DNA of 8,595 bases. It comes from CAYMJK01 sp043101635 (GTDB lineage Bacteria > Planctomycetota > Phycisphaerae > Phycisphaerales > UBA1924). Shown piece by piece: positions 1-6,704 of the stretch. Location: NCBI GenBank assembly GCA_043101635.1, contig JBICIE010000146.1, positions 1 to 8,595 of the forward strand. Direction: 5' to 3'. The notes under the pieces were generated by a model. The model had not been told where the DNA came from and searched no databases. It was given only the letters and a program-made list of their open reading frames with translations. Position numbers and translations under genes: made by a program. The stretch's first letter is position 1, and each line of letters opens with the position of its first letter.

Positions 1-86
1 CTGCGTTCCATGCAGTTCCTCCTGTTTGCTACACAGTGGAAGTATGGGCGCAGGCTGCCCTTGGCGCAAGTTGGTGGGCGCTAATC

Positions 87-105
87 GCGCAATTGCCCCT
101 TGCGC
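87..105 (-). terminator. Weak hairpin just downstream of the FG-GAP gene
   Basis: A perfect 6-bp stem (GCGCAA / TTGCGC) with a 7-nt loop lies 11 nt past the stop codon of the minus-strand gene that ends at 117. There is no following T-tract, so intrinsic termination is only a guess from position. The rest of 1-116 shows nothing I can support. Confidence 0.2.
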
Positions 106-116
106 TCGGGGCTCCC

Positions 117-1445
117 TCAACACCGCGCGGCGAACTCGTCCTGGAACAAGAGGAAGTCGAACAGCGTGAGCGCCCCATCGCCATCGAAATCGGCGGCAAG
201 GTCACCGGCGGCGAAGAGGTTGAAGAACCTCAGGAAGTCGAAGAGGGTCAGCGCCCCATCGACATCCAGATCGACGCGGCAGAGGATGCAGCCGAGCTCG
301 AACACGTAGGCTGCGCCGGCCTGCACGAAGGCGCCCACGGGCTCGCCCCAGGCGCCGACGCCGATCGAGCGGCCATCGGTCGCAAGGCGGCCGCCGAACT
401 CGTAGGACCAGCGGTCGGGCATGAGCTTGGCGCGCTGACGCCATGAGCCGGCGCTGTCGCCCACGAAGAGGTACGCCGCCCCGTACCCGACAGGCGTTGG
501 CTGCGTGGGCGCCCCGATGGCTAGCATGCTCCCGGCCAGGTCGAGGGTGTTGCCGAAGCGGTCAATGCCAACGGGATCGTCGTGTGTCAACTCCTGCGTC
601 AGTTGCCACCGGTCGCCGCGCAGCTCGTGGATGTACACGGCGCCCTGGCCTTCGGTCAGGCGGTAGGAGATGTTCCCGCCCACCGCCAGCACGTTTCCGG
701 CGAGCGCAAGCGAGATGCCGAAGCGCGGACCAGCCGCCACATCCGGCGCGACGAGCTTCTGCGTGAAGGTCAACTCCGCGCCCGGCCCCCGCTGGTACAC
801 GTACACGGCGCCACCGTTGGGGGCGACGCTCCGGTCAAATGCCGCCGACACAAAGAGCCACCCGCCGTCCATTGCCAGTCTACCGCCGAACGACGAGTTC
901 ACCGGTGGATCATCCGGAGCCTCCAGCTTCTCCCGGAACTCCCAGCCGCTCGGCGTCTCTTCATAGACCCAGGCCAGGTCGCGAATGCCCTGTCCCACGA
1001 TTGCGACGTTCCCGCGGATCGCGACGGCGGATGCGAACTCGTGCCGCCAGCCCGGCTCGACGGGGGCGATCTGCCCGGTCTCGCGCCACTGCTCGCCATC
1101 GAAGTCGAAGATGTAGGCGCCCCCGGTTTCGATCCCGCCGAGGTCGCTGAACGGGTCGCCGACGATCAGGCGATCGCTATCCAGGCAGGCGGCGCTGATG
1201 ACCGAGCCGTCTGCTGGCCGGATGGCCTGATGCTCCACCCACCGCCCGGCGCCATTGCGCCCGTACACCCGCATCACACCGGTCCAGTCGGCGACAAAGA
1301 GCCCATGCTCGTTCATCTGCACCACAGCGCCGAACCGCCCGTAGTCGATCGGCGACGGCGACTGGAGCCGCTGTTCGAGGCATTGCCCCAGCGCCGGCGC
1401 CGCCAAGAAGCCGCACACCACCGATATTCGCATTCTGTTTGCCAT
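117..1445 (-). CDS. Secreted FG-GAP repeat beta-propeller protein with GC-type dockerin tail
   Basis: Predicted exported protein of 442 residues. Residues 1-21 form a signal peptide (basic MANRMR start, hydrophobic core, ALG-Q end). Residues 35-385 contain seven similar segments with an F-G/A-x-x-L core followed by a buried strand (for example FGISLALAGNVLAVGG near 242 and FGNTLDLAGSMLAIGA near 297), as expected for a seven-bladed FG-GAP (integrin-alpha-like) propeller. Residues 389-442 are two copies of a D-x-D-x-D-G-A-L-T-L-F-D-F-L motif ending in Arg-Cys, the GC-type dockerin. The function is unknown; such propellers usually bind ligands or other proteins at the cell surface. The ATG at 1445 was chosen because AAGGTGG lies 8 nt upstream and the signal peptide starts there. 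The frame is open further upstream, but that extension would run into the divergent gene. Its upstream neighbour is another secreted dockerin gene, 115 bp away and divergent. Confidence 0.88.
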   Translation of the reverse strand: MANRMRISVVCGFLAAPALGQCLEQRLQSPSPIDYGRFGAVVQMNEHGLFVADWTGVMRVYGRNGAGRWVEHQAIRPADGSVISAACLDSDRLIVGDPFSDLGGIETGGAYIFDFDGEQWRETGQIAPVEPGWRHEFASAVAIRGNVAIVGQGIRDLAWVYEETPSGWEFREKLEAPDDPPVNSSFGGRLAMDGGWLFVSAAFDRSVAPNGGAVYVYQRGPGAELTFTQKLVAPDVAAGPRFGISLALAGNVLAVGGNISYRLTEGQGAVYIHELRGDRWQLTQELTHDDPVGIDRFGNTLDLAGSMLAIGAPTQPTPVGYGAAYLFVGDSAGSWRQRAKLMPDRWSYEFGGRLATDGRSIGVGAWGEPVGAFVQAGAAYVFELGCILCRVDLDVDGALTLFDFLRFFNLFAAGDLAADFDGDGALTLFDFLLFQDEFAARC

Positions 1446-1453
1446 GGCGGCTA

Positions 1454-1460
1454 CCACCTT
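1454..1460 (-). promoter_or_regulatory. Ribosome binding site of the FG-GAP gene
   Basis: AAGGTGG on the minus strand, 8 nt before the ATG at 1445. It decides the start against the longer open frame upstream. Confidence 0.6.
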
Positions 1461-1547
1461 GATTCTCCCACGATTCCTCCCCGAATGCAACAGAAATCTG
1501 GAGATCCTGGCAAACTGGGAGCTGGGGGCGAGTGGGGTGAGCCAGAG

Positions 1548-1554
1548 AAAGGAG
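1548..1554 (+). promoter_or_regulatory. Ribosome binding site of the type I dockerin gene
   Basis: AAAGGAG, 6 nt before the ATG at 1561. It is a strong Shine-Dalgarno sequence and fixes the start 39 codons downstream of an earlier in-frame ATG at 1444. No convincing -35/-10 pair was found in the 115-bp divergent gap 1446-1560. Confidence 0.7.
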
Positions 1555-1560
1555 ATCGCC

Positions 1561-3357
1561 ATGCACGCTGGACGGTTGATTCTGGTTGCGGCGATGCTGT
1601 CCTGGGCTGGATCGGGCAGCGCCCAGGTCAAGCAGGTCGCCTTCACCACCGAGGACGATGACCCGCAAGGAGAGGGGTGGCGCCCGATCGACGCCGGGGT
1701 CGGCGTCACATCGAGCGCTGTCATCACGACCTCCAACATGCGGTTCTCGATCTTCTCCCGCTCCGGCGGTCCGCCGGCGCAGTCGTTCCACGTCTACGAC
1801 GCTGGTTTTCCGTTCAAGAGAACCGACACGGAGCACGGGCGGCTGTTCGACCCGCGCATCGAGTACGACCCGATCCATGACAGACTGTGGATCATCGAAA
1901 GTGAGGACACGCATCTTCACCCCGTCCCGGCGGAGCGGCACATCGCCCGCATTCACCTGGCGGTCAGCAAGGGAGGCAATCCTCTTTCGCTGGGCGCCAG
2001 CGACTGGTGGATCTACACTGATGCCACCGGGCCGCGCACGGCGTTCGACCTGACTAACCAGTTTCTTGTTCCCTACCGAACGGAAGGTGGCGCTGAGGAC
2101 TACCACCGAGAGTTGATCACCCTCGCCGACCTGCCGACCGTCACCGTGGATGAGCGGGCAGTGTATCTCACCCCCTACAGCAACGACCCACAGCTCCCGC
2201 CGATTCCCCCCCAGTTCACCGCCATTATCATCATTCCGCTCACGCACGAGGGCGGCGCGAAGTCGATCCTCGCGGGCGATCGGCCTGACGAGAGCGACAT
2301 CACCATCATCCGATTGACCGGCCTGCGACAGGATCCGTTCTTGATCGACGATCATGTTCAGCATTACGCGGTGCAGGAGCCGTTCGGGCCGTTCGAGGAG
2401 TTCGAGAACGCCCAGTTCTTCCTCAGCTCTGGGCAGTCCGGTCCGCAGTCCGAGCTGCGCCTCGGCGGCGTGTGGTACGACGAGACCCTCGACCAGTGGC
2501 AATACGAGCTGCGCAACGACGGCGCATCGCCGGTCTCCGACATCCTCGACATGCCGCTCAACGCTGCGCATCACTTCTACTACCGCAACTCGGACTACGA
2601 CCCGGTGACGCCGGACCCCGATTTTCAGCCCAACGCGCACTCCGGCTTCTTCTCCTCGGCCGTGCTCGTCTACGACATCGACGGATTGCCGGCCATCTTC
2701 GCGACGCATGCCGTGCACCCCGTCGGCGCTTCGGGGCCGGAGGCTCGCTTCGTAGTCCAGTGGTACGTGATCGACCCGGACCTCGACGACTTCCGCACGC
2801 CGAACTGGCAGCCCGCCGTCGTCAAGAGTGGGCGGCTGCCCGCGCTGAACAATGGCGACGCGTACCACCCGAGCATCGGTGTTACGCCGCAGGGGATCGC
2901 CTTCATCGAATACACGTACTCCGACGAGAACACATTTCCTCAACTCCGCCGGGCCCAGTTGACCGGCGACTACCTCGGCGTGTACAGCGATACGCTCGTC
3001 CAGATCGGACCCGCGACGGCGTATACGGCGTTCAGGGATGCCTGGGCTGACTACGCCGACATGCAGGCCGACCCGGCGCCCGGCAACTGCGGCTTCTGGT
3101 CGGGGCAGACGCTGGCGCAGCGGCTCAACCCGAACCCGCCCGAGGTCGATGGGCGTGACTTCTGGCTGGTGCAGCACGCCATCAACTGCGCGCAGGCCGA
3201 GATGAACTGGGACGGCGCGATCGACGAGACGGACCTGTACCTCTTCAACGATCACCACGCGCTGGGCCGGCTCAGGGCCGACATGAACCGCGACTTCAAG
3301 GTGGACTTCCTCGACTACGCCATCTACACGGACGCGTACGCCAAGCGGGCGAGGTGA
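1561..3357 (+). CDS. Secreted protein of unknown function with C-terminal type I dockerin
   Basis: Predicted exported protein of 598 residues. Residues 1-21 are a signal peptide (MHAGRLILVAAMLSWAGSGSA, with AQ at the likely cleavage site). I do not recognise the family of the large middle region (about 22-540). It contains F-D-P-R-I-E-Y-D-P-I-H-D-R-L-W, a motif often seen in secreted beta-propeller-like proteins, and is rich in aromatic and acidic residues with no membrane segment after the signal. Residues 546-598 hold two EF-hand-like repeats, N-W-D-G-A-I-D-E-T-D-L and D-M-N-R-D-F-K-V-D-F-L-D-Y, matching a type I dockerin that would bind two calcium ions. This tail differs from the GC-type tails of the other two secreted proteins here. 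The start is set by the strong ribosome binding site. The gene is divergent from the FG-GAP gene, so the two may share a control region. A surface or extracellular role is inferred. Confidence 0.82.
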   Translation: MHAGRLILVAAMLSWAGSGSAQVKQVAFTTEDDDPQGEGWRPIDAGVGVTSSAVITTSNMRFSIFSRSGGPPAQSFHVYDAGFPFKRTDTEHGRLFDPRIEYDPIHDRLWIIESEDTHLHPVPAERHIARIHLAVSKGGNPLSLGASDWWIYTDATGPRTAFDLTNQFLVPYRTEGGAEDYHRELITLADLPTVTVDERAVYLTPYSNDPQLPPIPPQFTAIIIIPLTHEGGAKSILAGDRPDESDITIIRLTGLRQDPFLIDDHVQHYAVQEPFGPFEEFENAQFFLSSGQSGPQSELRLGGVWYDETLDQWQYELRNDGASPVSDILDMPLNAAHHFYYRNSDYDPVTPDPDFQPNAHSGFFSSAVLVYDIDGLPAIFATHAVHPVGASGPEARFVVQWYVIDPDLDDFRTPNWQPAVVKSGRLPALNNGDAYHPSIGVTPQGIAFIEYTYSDENTFPQLRRAQLTGDYLGVYSDTLVQIGPATAYTAFRDAWADYADMQADPAPGNCGFWSGQTLAQRLNPNPPEVDGRDFWLVQHAINCAQAEMNWDGAIDETDLYLFNDHHALGRLRADMNRDFKVDFLDYAIYTDAYAKRAR

Positions 3358-3359
3358 TC

Positions 3360-3377
3360 GGCGGCGCGAGGGCCGCC
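3360..3377 (+). terminator. Hairpin directly after the type I dockerin gene
   Basis: A 6-bp GGCGGC/GCCGCC stem with a 6-nt loop starts 3 nt past the stop codon. No T-tract follows. A second hairpin (7-bp CGGGGCG/CGCCCCG stem, GAT loop) lies at 3433-3449. Either could help end transcription, but the evidence is position and GC-rich pairing only. Confidence 0.25.
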
Positions 3378-3505
3378 TCACGCCGCCGCCGTCACCGCGG
3401 CCGGCCACTCGACCGCGGCTGCGCGCCGGAAGAGCGGGGCGGATCGCCCCGGTCCGGGAAAAACGCCCCCGAAAGCGCCTGCGCGGCGTCGCGCGGGTTA
3501 TTGGA

Positions 3506-3736
3506 TGCGCTCTTCAGCCGCTGAAGAGCGCTGCGCGCCCGCGACTCAGCGCTGCGCTGCCGCCGACGAGCGCTGCGCCATCGCCACCGATCGCTGCCCG
3601 GCCGCCGGCGAGCGCTGCGCCATCGCCGAGCAGCGCTGCTGCGCCGCCGGCCAGCGCTGCGGCGCCGCCGACCAGCGCTCAAACCCCACCGGCCAGCGCC
3701 CAACGCCCGCCGCGCGGCGCTTGCGCACGCCTGCGC
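3506..3736 (+). repeat. Array A: about eleven degenerate 21-bp tandem units
   Basis: Units begin with AGCGCTGCGC and recur at exact 21-bp steps, starting at 3527, 3548, 3569, 3590, 3611, 3632, 3653, 3674, 3695 and 3716, with a more diverged unit before them at 3506. The first half of each unit is conserved and the second half (CGCC-rich) varies. The last three units are the most worn. Read in the frame of 3505, the units give heptads of the form [E/Q/D]-R-C-x-x-A-x. Because 21 is a multiple of three, several frames stay open, so openness is poor evidence of coding. There are no spacers of a CRISPR kind. Confidence 0.85.
3507..3531. other. Perfect 11-bp hairpin at the left edge of array A
   Basis: GCGCTCTTCAG and CTGAAGAGCGC pair perfectly over 11 bp around a CCG loop. 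It overlaps the first unit boundary of array A. No T-tract lies on either side, so a simple intrinsic terminator is not indicated. Confidence 0.6.
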
Positions 3737-3744
3737 AAGGCGCC
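3716..3744. other. Hairpin at the right edge of array A
   Basis: CTTGCGCA (3720-3727) and TGCGCAAG (3732-3739) pair perfectly around a CGCC loop. With one bulged G the stem extends by four more pairs to 3716/3744. It coincides with the last recognisable 21-bp unit, so array A has strong hairpins at both ends. Confidence 0.5.
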
Positions 3745-3811
3745 CGGTCCGCTGCGGCGCCGGAGCGGCGCTGCCGGCGGCCTCGCTGCGGATGTGGTCG
3801 GTGGCGCCGGT

Positions 3812-3831
3812 GGCGCCCGCTGGCGGGCGCC
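3812..3831 (-). terminator. GC-rich hairpin downstream of the AI-2E gene
   Basis: GGCGCCCGC / GCGGGCGCC form a 9-bp palindromic stem with a 2-nt centre, 56 nt past the stop of the AI-2E gene (3888). No T-tract is present. A termination role is possible but rests on position alone. Confidence 0.25.
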
Positions 3832-3887
3832 GTCGCCTCGATGTCGAGCGTGAGGATTCACGCTGGCCCGACTGACGGCGGCGTCCC

Positions 3888-5441
3888 CTACTCGCTCTTG
3901 ATCGGCAGGAAGTCCTTCGACCGCCCCTCGGCCCAGTCGCGGAAGCGGGGCCAGAGGATCTCCTGGATCACGATCTTCAGGCACGCGGCGATCGGGATCG
4001 CGATCAGCAGGCCGAAGACCCCGAACAGGGCCCCGCCCGCCAGCGAGGCGAACAGGATCGTCGGCGTGGACATGTCCTGGCTCTTGCCCTGGATCGCCGG
4101 CGTCAGCACGTAGTCATCCAAAGCCTGGCCGAGGAAGTACAGCGCTGTCGGCGCCCCGAGCACCCACAGGATGTTGCCGCGCAGGCCGGTGTGGTTCTCG
4201 AGCCACAGGAGCGTCACCGAGATCGGCAGCCCGATCAGCGCCAGGTACGGCACGATCGACAGCAGCGCCACCGCCGGGCCGAGGATGAACGCCGCCGGCA
4301 CCCCGATGATGAAGTAGCCGATGCTGAAGACGATCGCCTGGATGAAGGCGATCGTCAGCCGGCCGCGGATGAAGGCGCTGATGGCCCGGTCGAACTTGGC
4401 GGCGAGGTCGAGGATGAGATCCTTGTTGCGCTCCGGGATCAGCCGATGCCAGAAGTGCTTGACCTGAATCCACTCGGTCGCGACGAAGTAGAAGAAGAAC
4501 GCGGTCAGGAAGGCGCCGAAGGCGATGCCGAACGTGCGGACGCTGATGCGGAACAGCGCCTGGGCCGCGTTCAAGCTCACACCGGCGGCTGTCATCGCGA
4601 ACGTGCCGGGCTGCTGCTGGGCCCAGTTGCTGATGCCCGCCAGAAAGTCCACGAGGTCCGTACGCTGGCCGGTGCTGGTGATGAAGTTGTGGATGTCCAC
4701 CCACGACTCGCCCGCCTCCTCCCGCAGTTCCTGCAATGCCCGATCCCTCCGGTCGCGGGCGGTGTCCACCTGCTCGAACGAGACGGGCCTGCTGATCGGC
4801 GCATCGCCGGTCTCCGTGGCGCCCTGCGAGGCGTCGCCGGCGCCCTCAGACGCCGCCGGCTGCGCCTGATCGGCGCCGGCCGAGCCGTCCGGCGCCGCCC
4901 CGTCATCGACTCCCTGGCTCCCGGGGAGCGCATCGCCGCCATCGCCTTGCGGCGGGTCGGCCTGTTGGGTGTCGGCGGGTTGCTCCTCCGGGTCGGTCTC
5001 CTGCTGCTGGTCTGCCCAGTGCTGGCGCAGCTCCTCGTATTCGAGTTCGGCATCCACGCTCGAGTACAGGAGCCTGATGTTCTTGCTGCCGGTGGACACC
5101 AGCCCGATGCCCTGGATGGCGCCGTAGGTCAGCCCGAGCGCCGCCGGCACGATCACCAGCGCCACGAACGCCGTCAGGATCGCAGTCACCGCCCCGCGCC
5201 GCTTCAGGCTGGTGCGACGCATCACCCAGACGATCACCGGCTCGAGCAGATACGCCAGCAGGATCGCCAGCAGCAGCGGCACGGTGACGATGCTCAGCTC
5301 GGAGCCAAGCCAGAACAGCCCGATGACGACGAAGATCGCGAGGATGTCGCGGATCGGCTGGATCTGCCACAGATGGCGATCAAGCCAACTGGGCCGCTCG
5401 CTCTCGGGGGCGCCGGCGGTGTCGTCGGGCTTCTCGGCCAT
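3888..5441 (-). CDS. AI-2E family transporter with acidic low-complexity insertion
   Basis: Inner-membrane permease of the AI-2E (PerM/TqsA-like) family, 517 residues. The family includes exporters of small molecules such as autoinducer-2 and some sodium/proton antiporters; the substrate here cannot be told. Hydrophobic segments lie near 33-47, 51-73, 84-108, 300-322, 363-386, 388-412, 425-445 and 460-495. The C-terminal half has the typical family pattern: LIPERNKDLILDLAAKFDRAISAFIRG, then a GVPAAFILGPAVALLSIVPYLALIG stretch and D-D-Y-V-L-T-P-A-I-Q-G-K. Family members are usually about 350 residues. The extra length is in the soluble region after the third segment, where residues about 145-215 are rich in D, G, A, Q and P. 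No Shine-Dalgarno sequence precedes the ATG at 5441; a TATCCT box lies 6 nt upstream. It follows the Minf_1886 gene by 87 bp on the same strand, so co-transcription is possible. Confidence 0.9.
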   Translation of the reverse strand: MAEKPDDTAGAPESERPSWLDRHLWQIQPIRDILAIFVVIGLFWLGSELSIVTVPLLLAILLAYLLEPVIVWVMRRTSLKRRGAVTAILTAFVALVIVPAALGLTYGAIQGIGLVSTGSKNIRLLYSSVDAELEYEELRQHWADQQQETDPEEQPADTQQADPPQGDGGDALPGSQGVDDGAAPDGSAGADQAQPAASEGAGDASQGATETGDAPISRPVSFEQVDTARDRRDRALQELREEAGESWVDIHNFITSTGQRTDLVDFLAGISNWAQQQPGTFAMTAAGVSLNAAQALFRISVRTFGIAFGAFLTAFFFYFVATEWIQVKHFWHRLIPERNKDLILDLAAKFDRAISAFIRGRLTIAFIQAIVFSIGYFIIGVPAAFILGPAVALLSIVPYLALIGLPISVTLLWLENHTGLRGNILWVLGAPTALYFLGQALDDYVLTPAIQGKSQDMSTPTILFASLAGGALFGVFGLLIAIPIAACLKIVIQEILWPRFRDWAEGRSKDFLPIKSE

Positions 5442-5447
5442 GAGCGG

Positions 5448-5453
5448 AGGATA
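5448..5453 (-). promoter_or_regulatory. Candidate -10 box of a leaderless AI-2E transcript
   Basis: TATCCT on the minus strand ends 6 nt before the ATG at 5441, and no Shine-Dalgarno sequence is present. This spacing would put transcription start at or next to the start codon. No clear -35 box is visible. Confidence 0.35.
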
Positions 5454-5486
5454 CGGACCCTGCGCCAGCCCGGGGCCGGAACCTGT

Positions 5487-5509
5487 CGGCGGGGCTCAGG
5501 GCTCCGCCG
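5487..5509 (-). terminator. Hairpin between the Minf_1886 and AI-2E genes
   Basis: A 9-bp stem with one G-T wobble and a 5-nt loop lies 19 nt past the stop of the Minf_1886 gene and upstream of the AI-2E start. No T-tract follows. It may limit read-through between the two genes. Confidence 0.25.
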
Positions 5510-5528
5510 CGGCGTGGCGGGCCACCCG

Positions 5529-5909
5529 TCAGTTGTCCATGGGCTGGGCGAACGCCTCGTCGAAGTCGTAGACGTTCTGGAAGTCCTCGAAGCGATCGTT
5601 CTCATCCTGGCGCACGGCGCCGGCCTCGATGAGGGTGAAGATCATCCGCCCGAAATCCTCGGTCCGGTGGACGCCCCAGCGGTTGAGAACGGTCTTGGCC
5701 AGCATGCCGTAGCGCTTGATGGCGTAGTCCCGCAGGCCGAAGCAGAGCTGCTGGCCCGAGACGTGGCGCCCGGCGTCCGCCGAGCCGTGGACCATCTTGA
5801 CGGTGTGGTCCAGCCCGGCCCGGATGAAGGCGACCAGCTCATGGGCGTACGGCCCGGCCTCGCGCCGGATCGCGTCCCAGTTGACTTCCATTTCCTGCTG
5901 CTCGGGCAT
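5529..5909 (-). CDS. Minf_1886 family conserved protein (function unknown)
   Basis: A 126-residue soluble protein with no signal peptide or membrane segment. It matches the Minf_1886 family, a short conserved family known mainly from Planctomycetes and Verrucomicrobia. Signature stretches visible here are Y-A-H-E-L-V-A-F-I-R-A-G-L-D-H-T (21-36), R-H-V-S-G-Q-Q-L-C-F-G-L-R (48-60), T-V-L-N-R-W-G-V-H-R-T-E-D-F-G (73-87) and D-F-Q-N-V-Y-D-F-D-E-A-F (109-120). The length fits a complete single-domain member. No biochemical function is established to my knowledge. The start at 5909 is supported by GGAG 8 nt upstream. It lies 96 bp downstream of the DNA glycosylase gene on the same strand and 87 bp upstream of the AI-2E gene. 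The family assignment is from recalled motifs, not a search. Confidence 0.85.
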   Translation of the reverse strand: MPEQQEMEVNWDAIRREAGPYAHELVAFIRAGLDHTVKMVHGSADAGRHVSGQQLCFGLRDYAIKRYGMLAKTVLNRWGVHRTEDFGRMIFTLIEAGAVRQDENDRFEDFQNVYDFDEAFAQPMDN

Positions 5910-5917
5910 GTGTCACG

Positions 5918-5921
5918 CTCC
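5918..5921 (-). promoter_or_regulatory. Ribosome binding site of the Minf_1886 gene
   Basis: GGAG on the minus strand, 8 nt before the ATG at 5909. Confidence 0.5.
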
Positions 5922-5976
5922 GCCGGCCGGACTCCGCCGACCGCCTGGCGCCGATTCTCGCAAACCAGGCGCCACC

Positions 5977-6009
5977 ATTGTATATCCCCCATGACGCCAG
6001 CGGTTTCAA
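5977..6009 (-). promoter_or_regulatory. Possible promoter of the Minf_1886 gene
   Basis: On the minus strand, TTGAAA (6004-6009) overlaps the stop codon of the glycosylase gene, and an AT-rich box GATATACAAT lies downstream. As -10 box, TATACA (5979-5984) would give a 19-nt spacer and TACAAT (5977-5982) a 21-nt spacer, both longer than ideal. It is the only AT-rich patch in this gap. An inverted repeat TGGCGCC/GGCGCCA (5946-5952, 5968-5974) lies just downstream. Confidence 0.3.
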
Positions 6010-6653
6010 GCGGGGACGCTCACGTGCGGATTTGCGCGAATCAGGAACCTCAGCCTGCGCCGGGCCCAGGCGCCGGCGTAGGCCACGCCGATGCGCCGGC
6101 TGGTCGCAATCTGTTCAGGCCCCAGCGCCGCTGCCGGCTCAATCCACACGGGGCTGCCGGGGCCGGCCAGATCCAGCCCGTCGAAGGCCCGGTCGAGCCC
6201 GAACGCCTCGCACAGCTTGGCAGGCCCACTGCACAGATCCGAAGCCCTGAGCGCCGGCAGCGGCCCCGGCGCCCGCGAGCGGCGGGCTCGGCCCAGCGAC
6301 CGCCGCTCGAGCATCACCTTGACGCCCTCCAGCGGCTCGGCGGCCCGGATCAGGGCTGCCACCGGCTCGCCCGGCGCCCCGGCGACGATATTGAAGCAGT
6401 GGTGCATGCCGTAGGTGAAGTAGACATACGCCGTGCCGGGCGGCCCGTACATGCTCTCGTTGCGCGCGCTGCGCCGGCCCTTGTAGCTGTGTGCCGCGGC
6501 GTCCTCGACGCCCAGGTAGGCCTCGGTCTCGACGATCATCGCGCTGAGGCGGACCCCGCCGGACTCCTGGCGCACGAGCGTGCAGCCGAGCAGGCGCCGG
6601 GCCAGGCTGACCGGATCGGTCCGATAGAACGCTCGCCGGGCCCGCTGCGCCAT
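6006..6653 (-). CDS. mpg: DNA-3-methyladenine glycosylase (AAG/MPG type)
   Basis: Cytoplasmic base excision repair enzyme of 215 residues, the usual length for bacterial AAG/MPG proteins. It removes alkylated and deaminated purines such as 3-methyladenine and hypoxanthine by cutting the N-glycosidic bond. The core V-E-T-E-A-Y-L-G (41-48) carries the expected catalytic Glu44 and Tyr46 (human AAG Glu125 and Tyr127), and His55 matches human His136. Y-G-M-H-H-C-F-N-I (81-89) supplies Asn88 (human Asn169), and I-R-A-A-E-P-L-E-G supplies Arg103 (probably human Arg182). L-C-S-G-P-A-K-L-C-E-A-F-G-L follows at 140-153. All key residues are present, so it should be active. The frame stays open far upstream, but that part is antisense to the esterase gene; ATG at 6653 gives the normal N-terminus. 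It is divergent from the esterase gene with 51 bp between start codons. No Shine-Dalgarno sequence is seen. Confidence 0.93.
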   Translation of the reverse strand: MAQRARRAFYRTDPVSLARRLLGCTLVRQESGGVRLSAMIVETEAYLGVEDAAAHSYKGRRSARNESMYGPPGTAYVYFTYGMHHCFNIVAGAPGEPVAALIRAAEPLEGVKVMLERRSLGRARRSRAPGPLPALRASDLCSGPAKLCEAFGLDRAFDGLDLAGPGSPVWIEPAAALGPEQIATSRRIGVAYAGAWARRRLRFLIRANPHVSVPA

Positions 6654-6658
6654 CCGCC

Positions 6659-6664
6659 AGCGTA
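6659..6664 (-). promoter_or_regulatory. Candidate -10 box of a leaderless glycosylase transcript
   Basis: TACGCT on the minus strand ends 5 nt before the ATG at 6653. No Shine-Dalgarno sequence is at a usable distance. This is the weakest of the three such boxes in the window. Confidence 0.25.
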
Positions 6665-6692
6665 GGGCGAGGCGCAGGCGGCCCTGATCCGG

Positions 6693-6698
6693 TACACT
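6693..6698 (+). promoter_or_regulatory. Candidate -10 box of a leaderless esterase transcript
   Basis: TACACT ends 6 nt before the ATG at 6705, and the sequence between (GCGCTC) has no Shine-Dalgarno. It fits the TANNNT-just-before-ATG arrangement known for leaderless bacterial genes. No clear -35 box is seen. Confidence 0.4.
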
Positions 6699-6704
6699 GC
6701 GCTC

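Larger units (their letters stand above)
3358..3887. other. Non-coding gap between convergent genes, with hairpins and array A
   Basis: This 530-bp stretch separates the dockerin gene (plus, stop at 3357) from the AI-2E gene (minus, stop at 3888). It contains GC-rich hairpins (3360-3377, 3433-3449, 3507-3531, 3716-3744, 3812-3831) and a 21-bp tandem array. A plus-strand frame is open from 3505 to 4113, but its end overlaps the AI-2E gene and its first part is only the translated repeat, so I do not call it a gene. Confidence 0.6.

Noticed and set aside
48..105. GCGCA motifs near the left edge as a degenerate third 21-bp array.
   Set aside because: The spacings are 16 and 23 bp, not 21, and no unit sequence repeats.
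1177..3408. A 743-codon minus-strand open frame.
   Set aside because: It is antisense to the type I dockerin gene and overlaps the FG-GAP gene. Its Arg/Val/Gly-rich translation matches no family, and it is explained by high GC.
3505..4113. A plus-strand open frame of 202 codons with Cys-rich heptads (ERCAIAx) from ATG 3505.
   Set aside because: Its first part is only translated array A, the rest is GC-rich and then overlaps the AI-2E gene in antisense. No ribosome binding site precedes the ATG, and the openness follows from the 21-bp period.
4191..6665. An 824-codon plus-strand open frame.
   Set aside because: It runs antisense through AI-2E, Minf_1886 and glycosylase genes, all with clear family motifs. 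It is a shadow frame.
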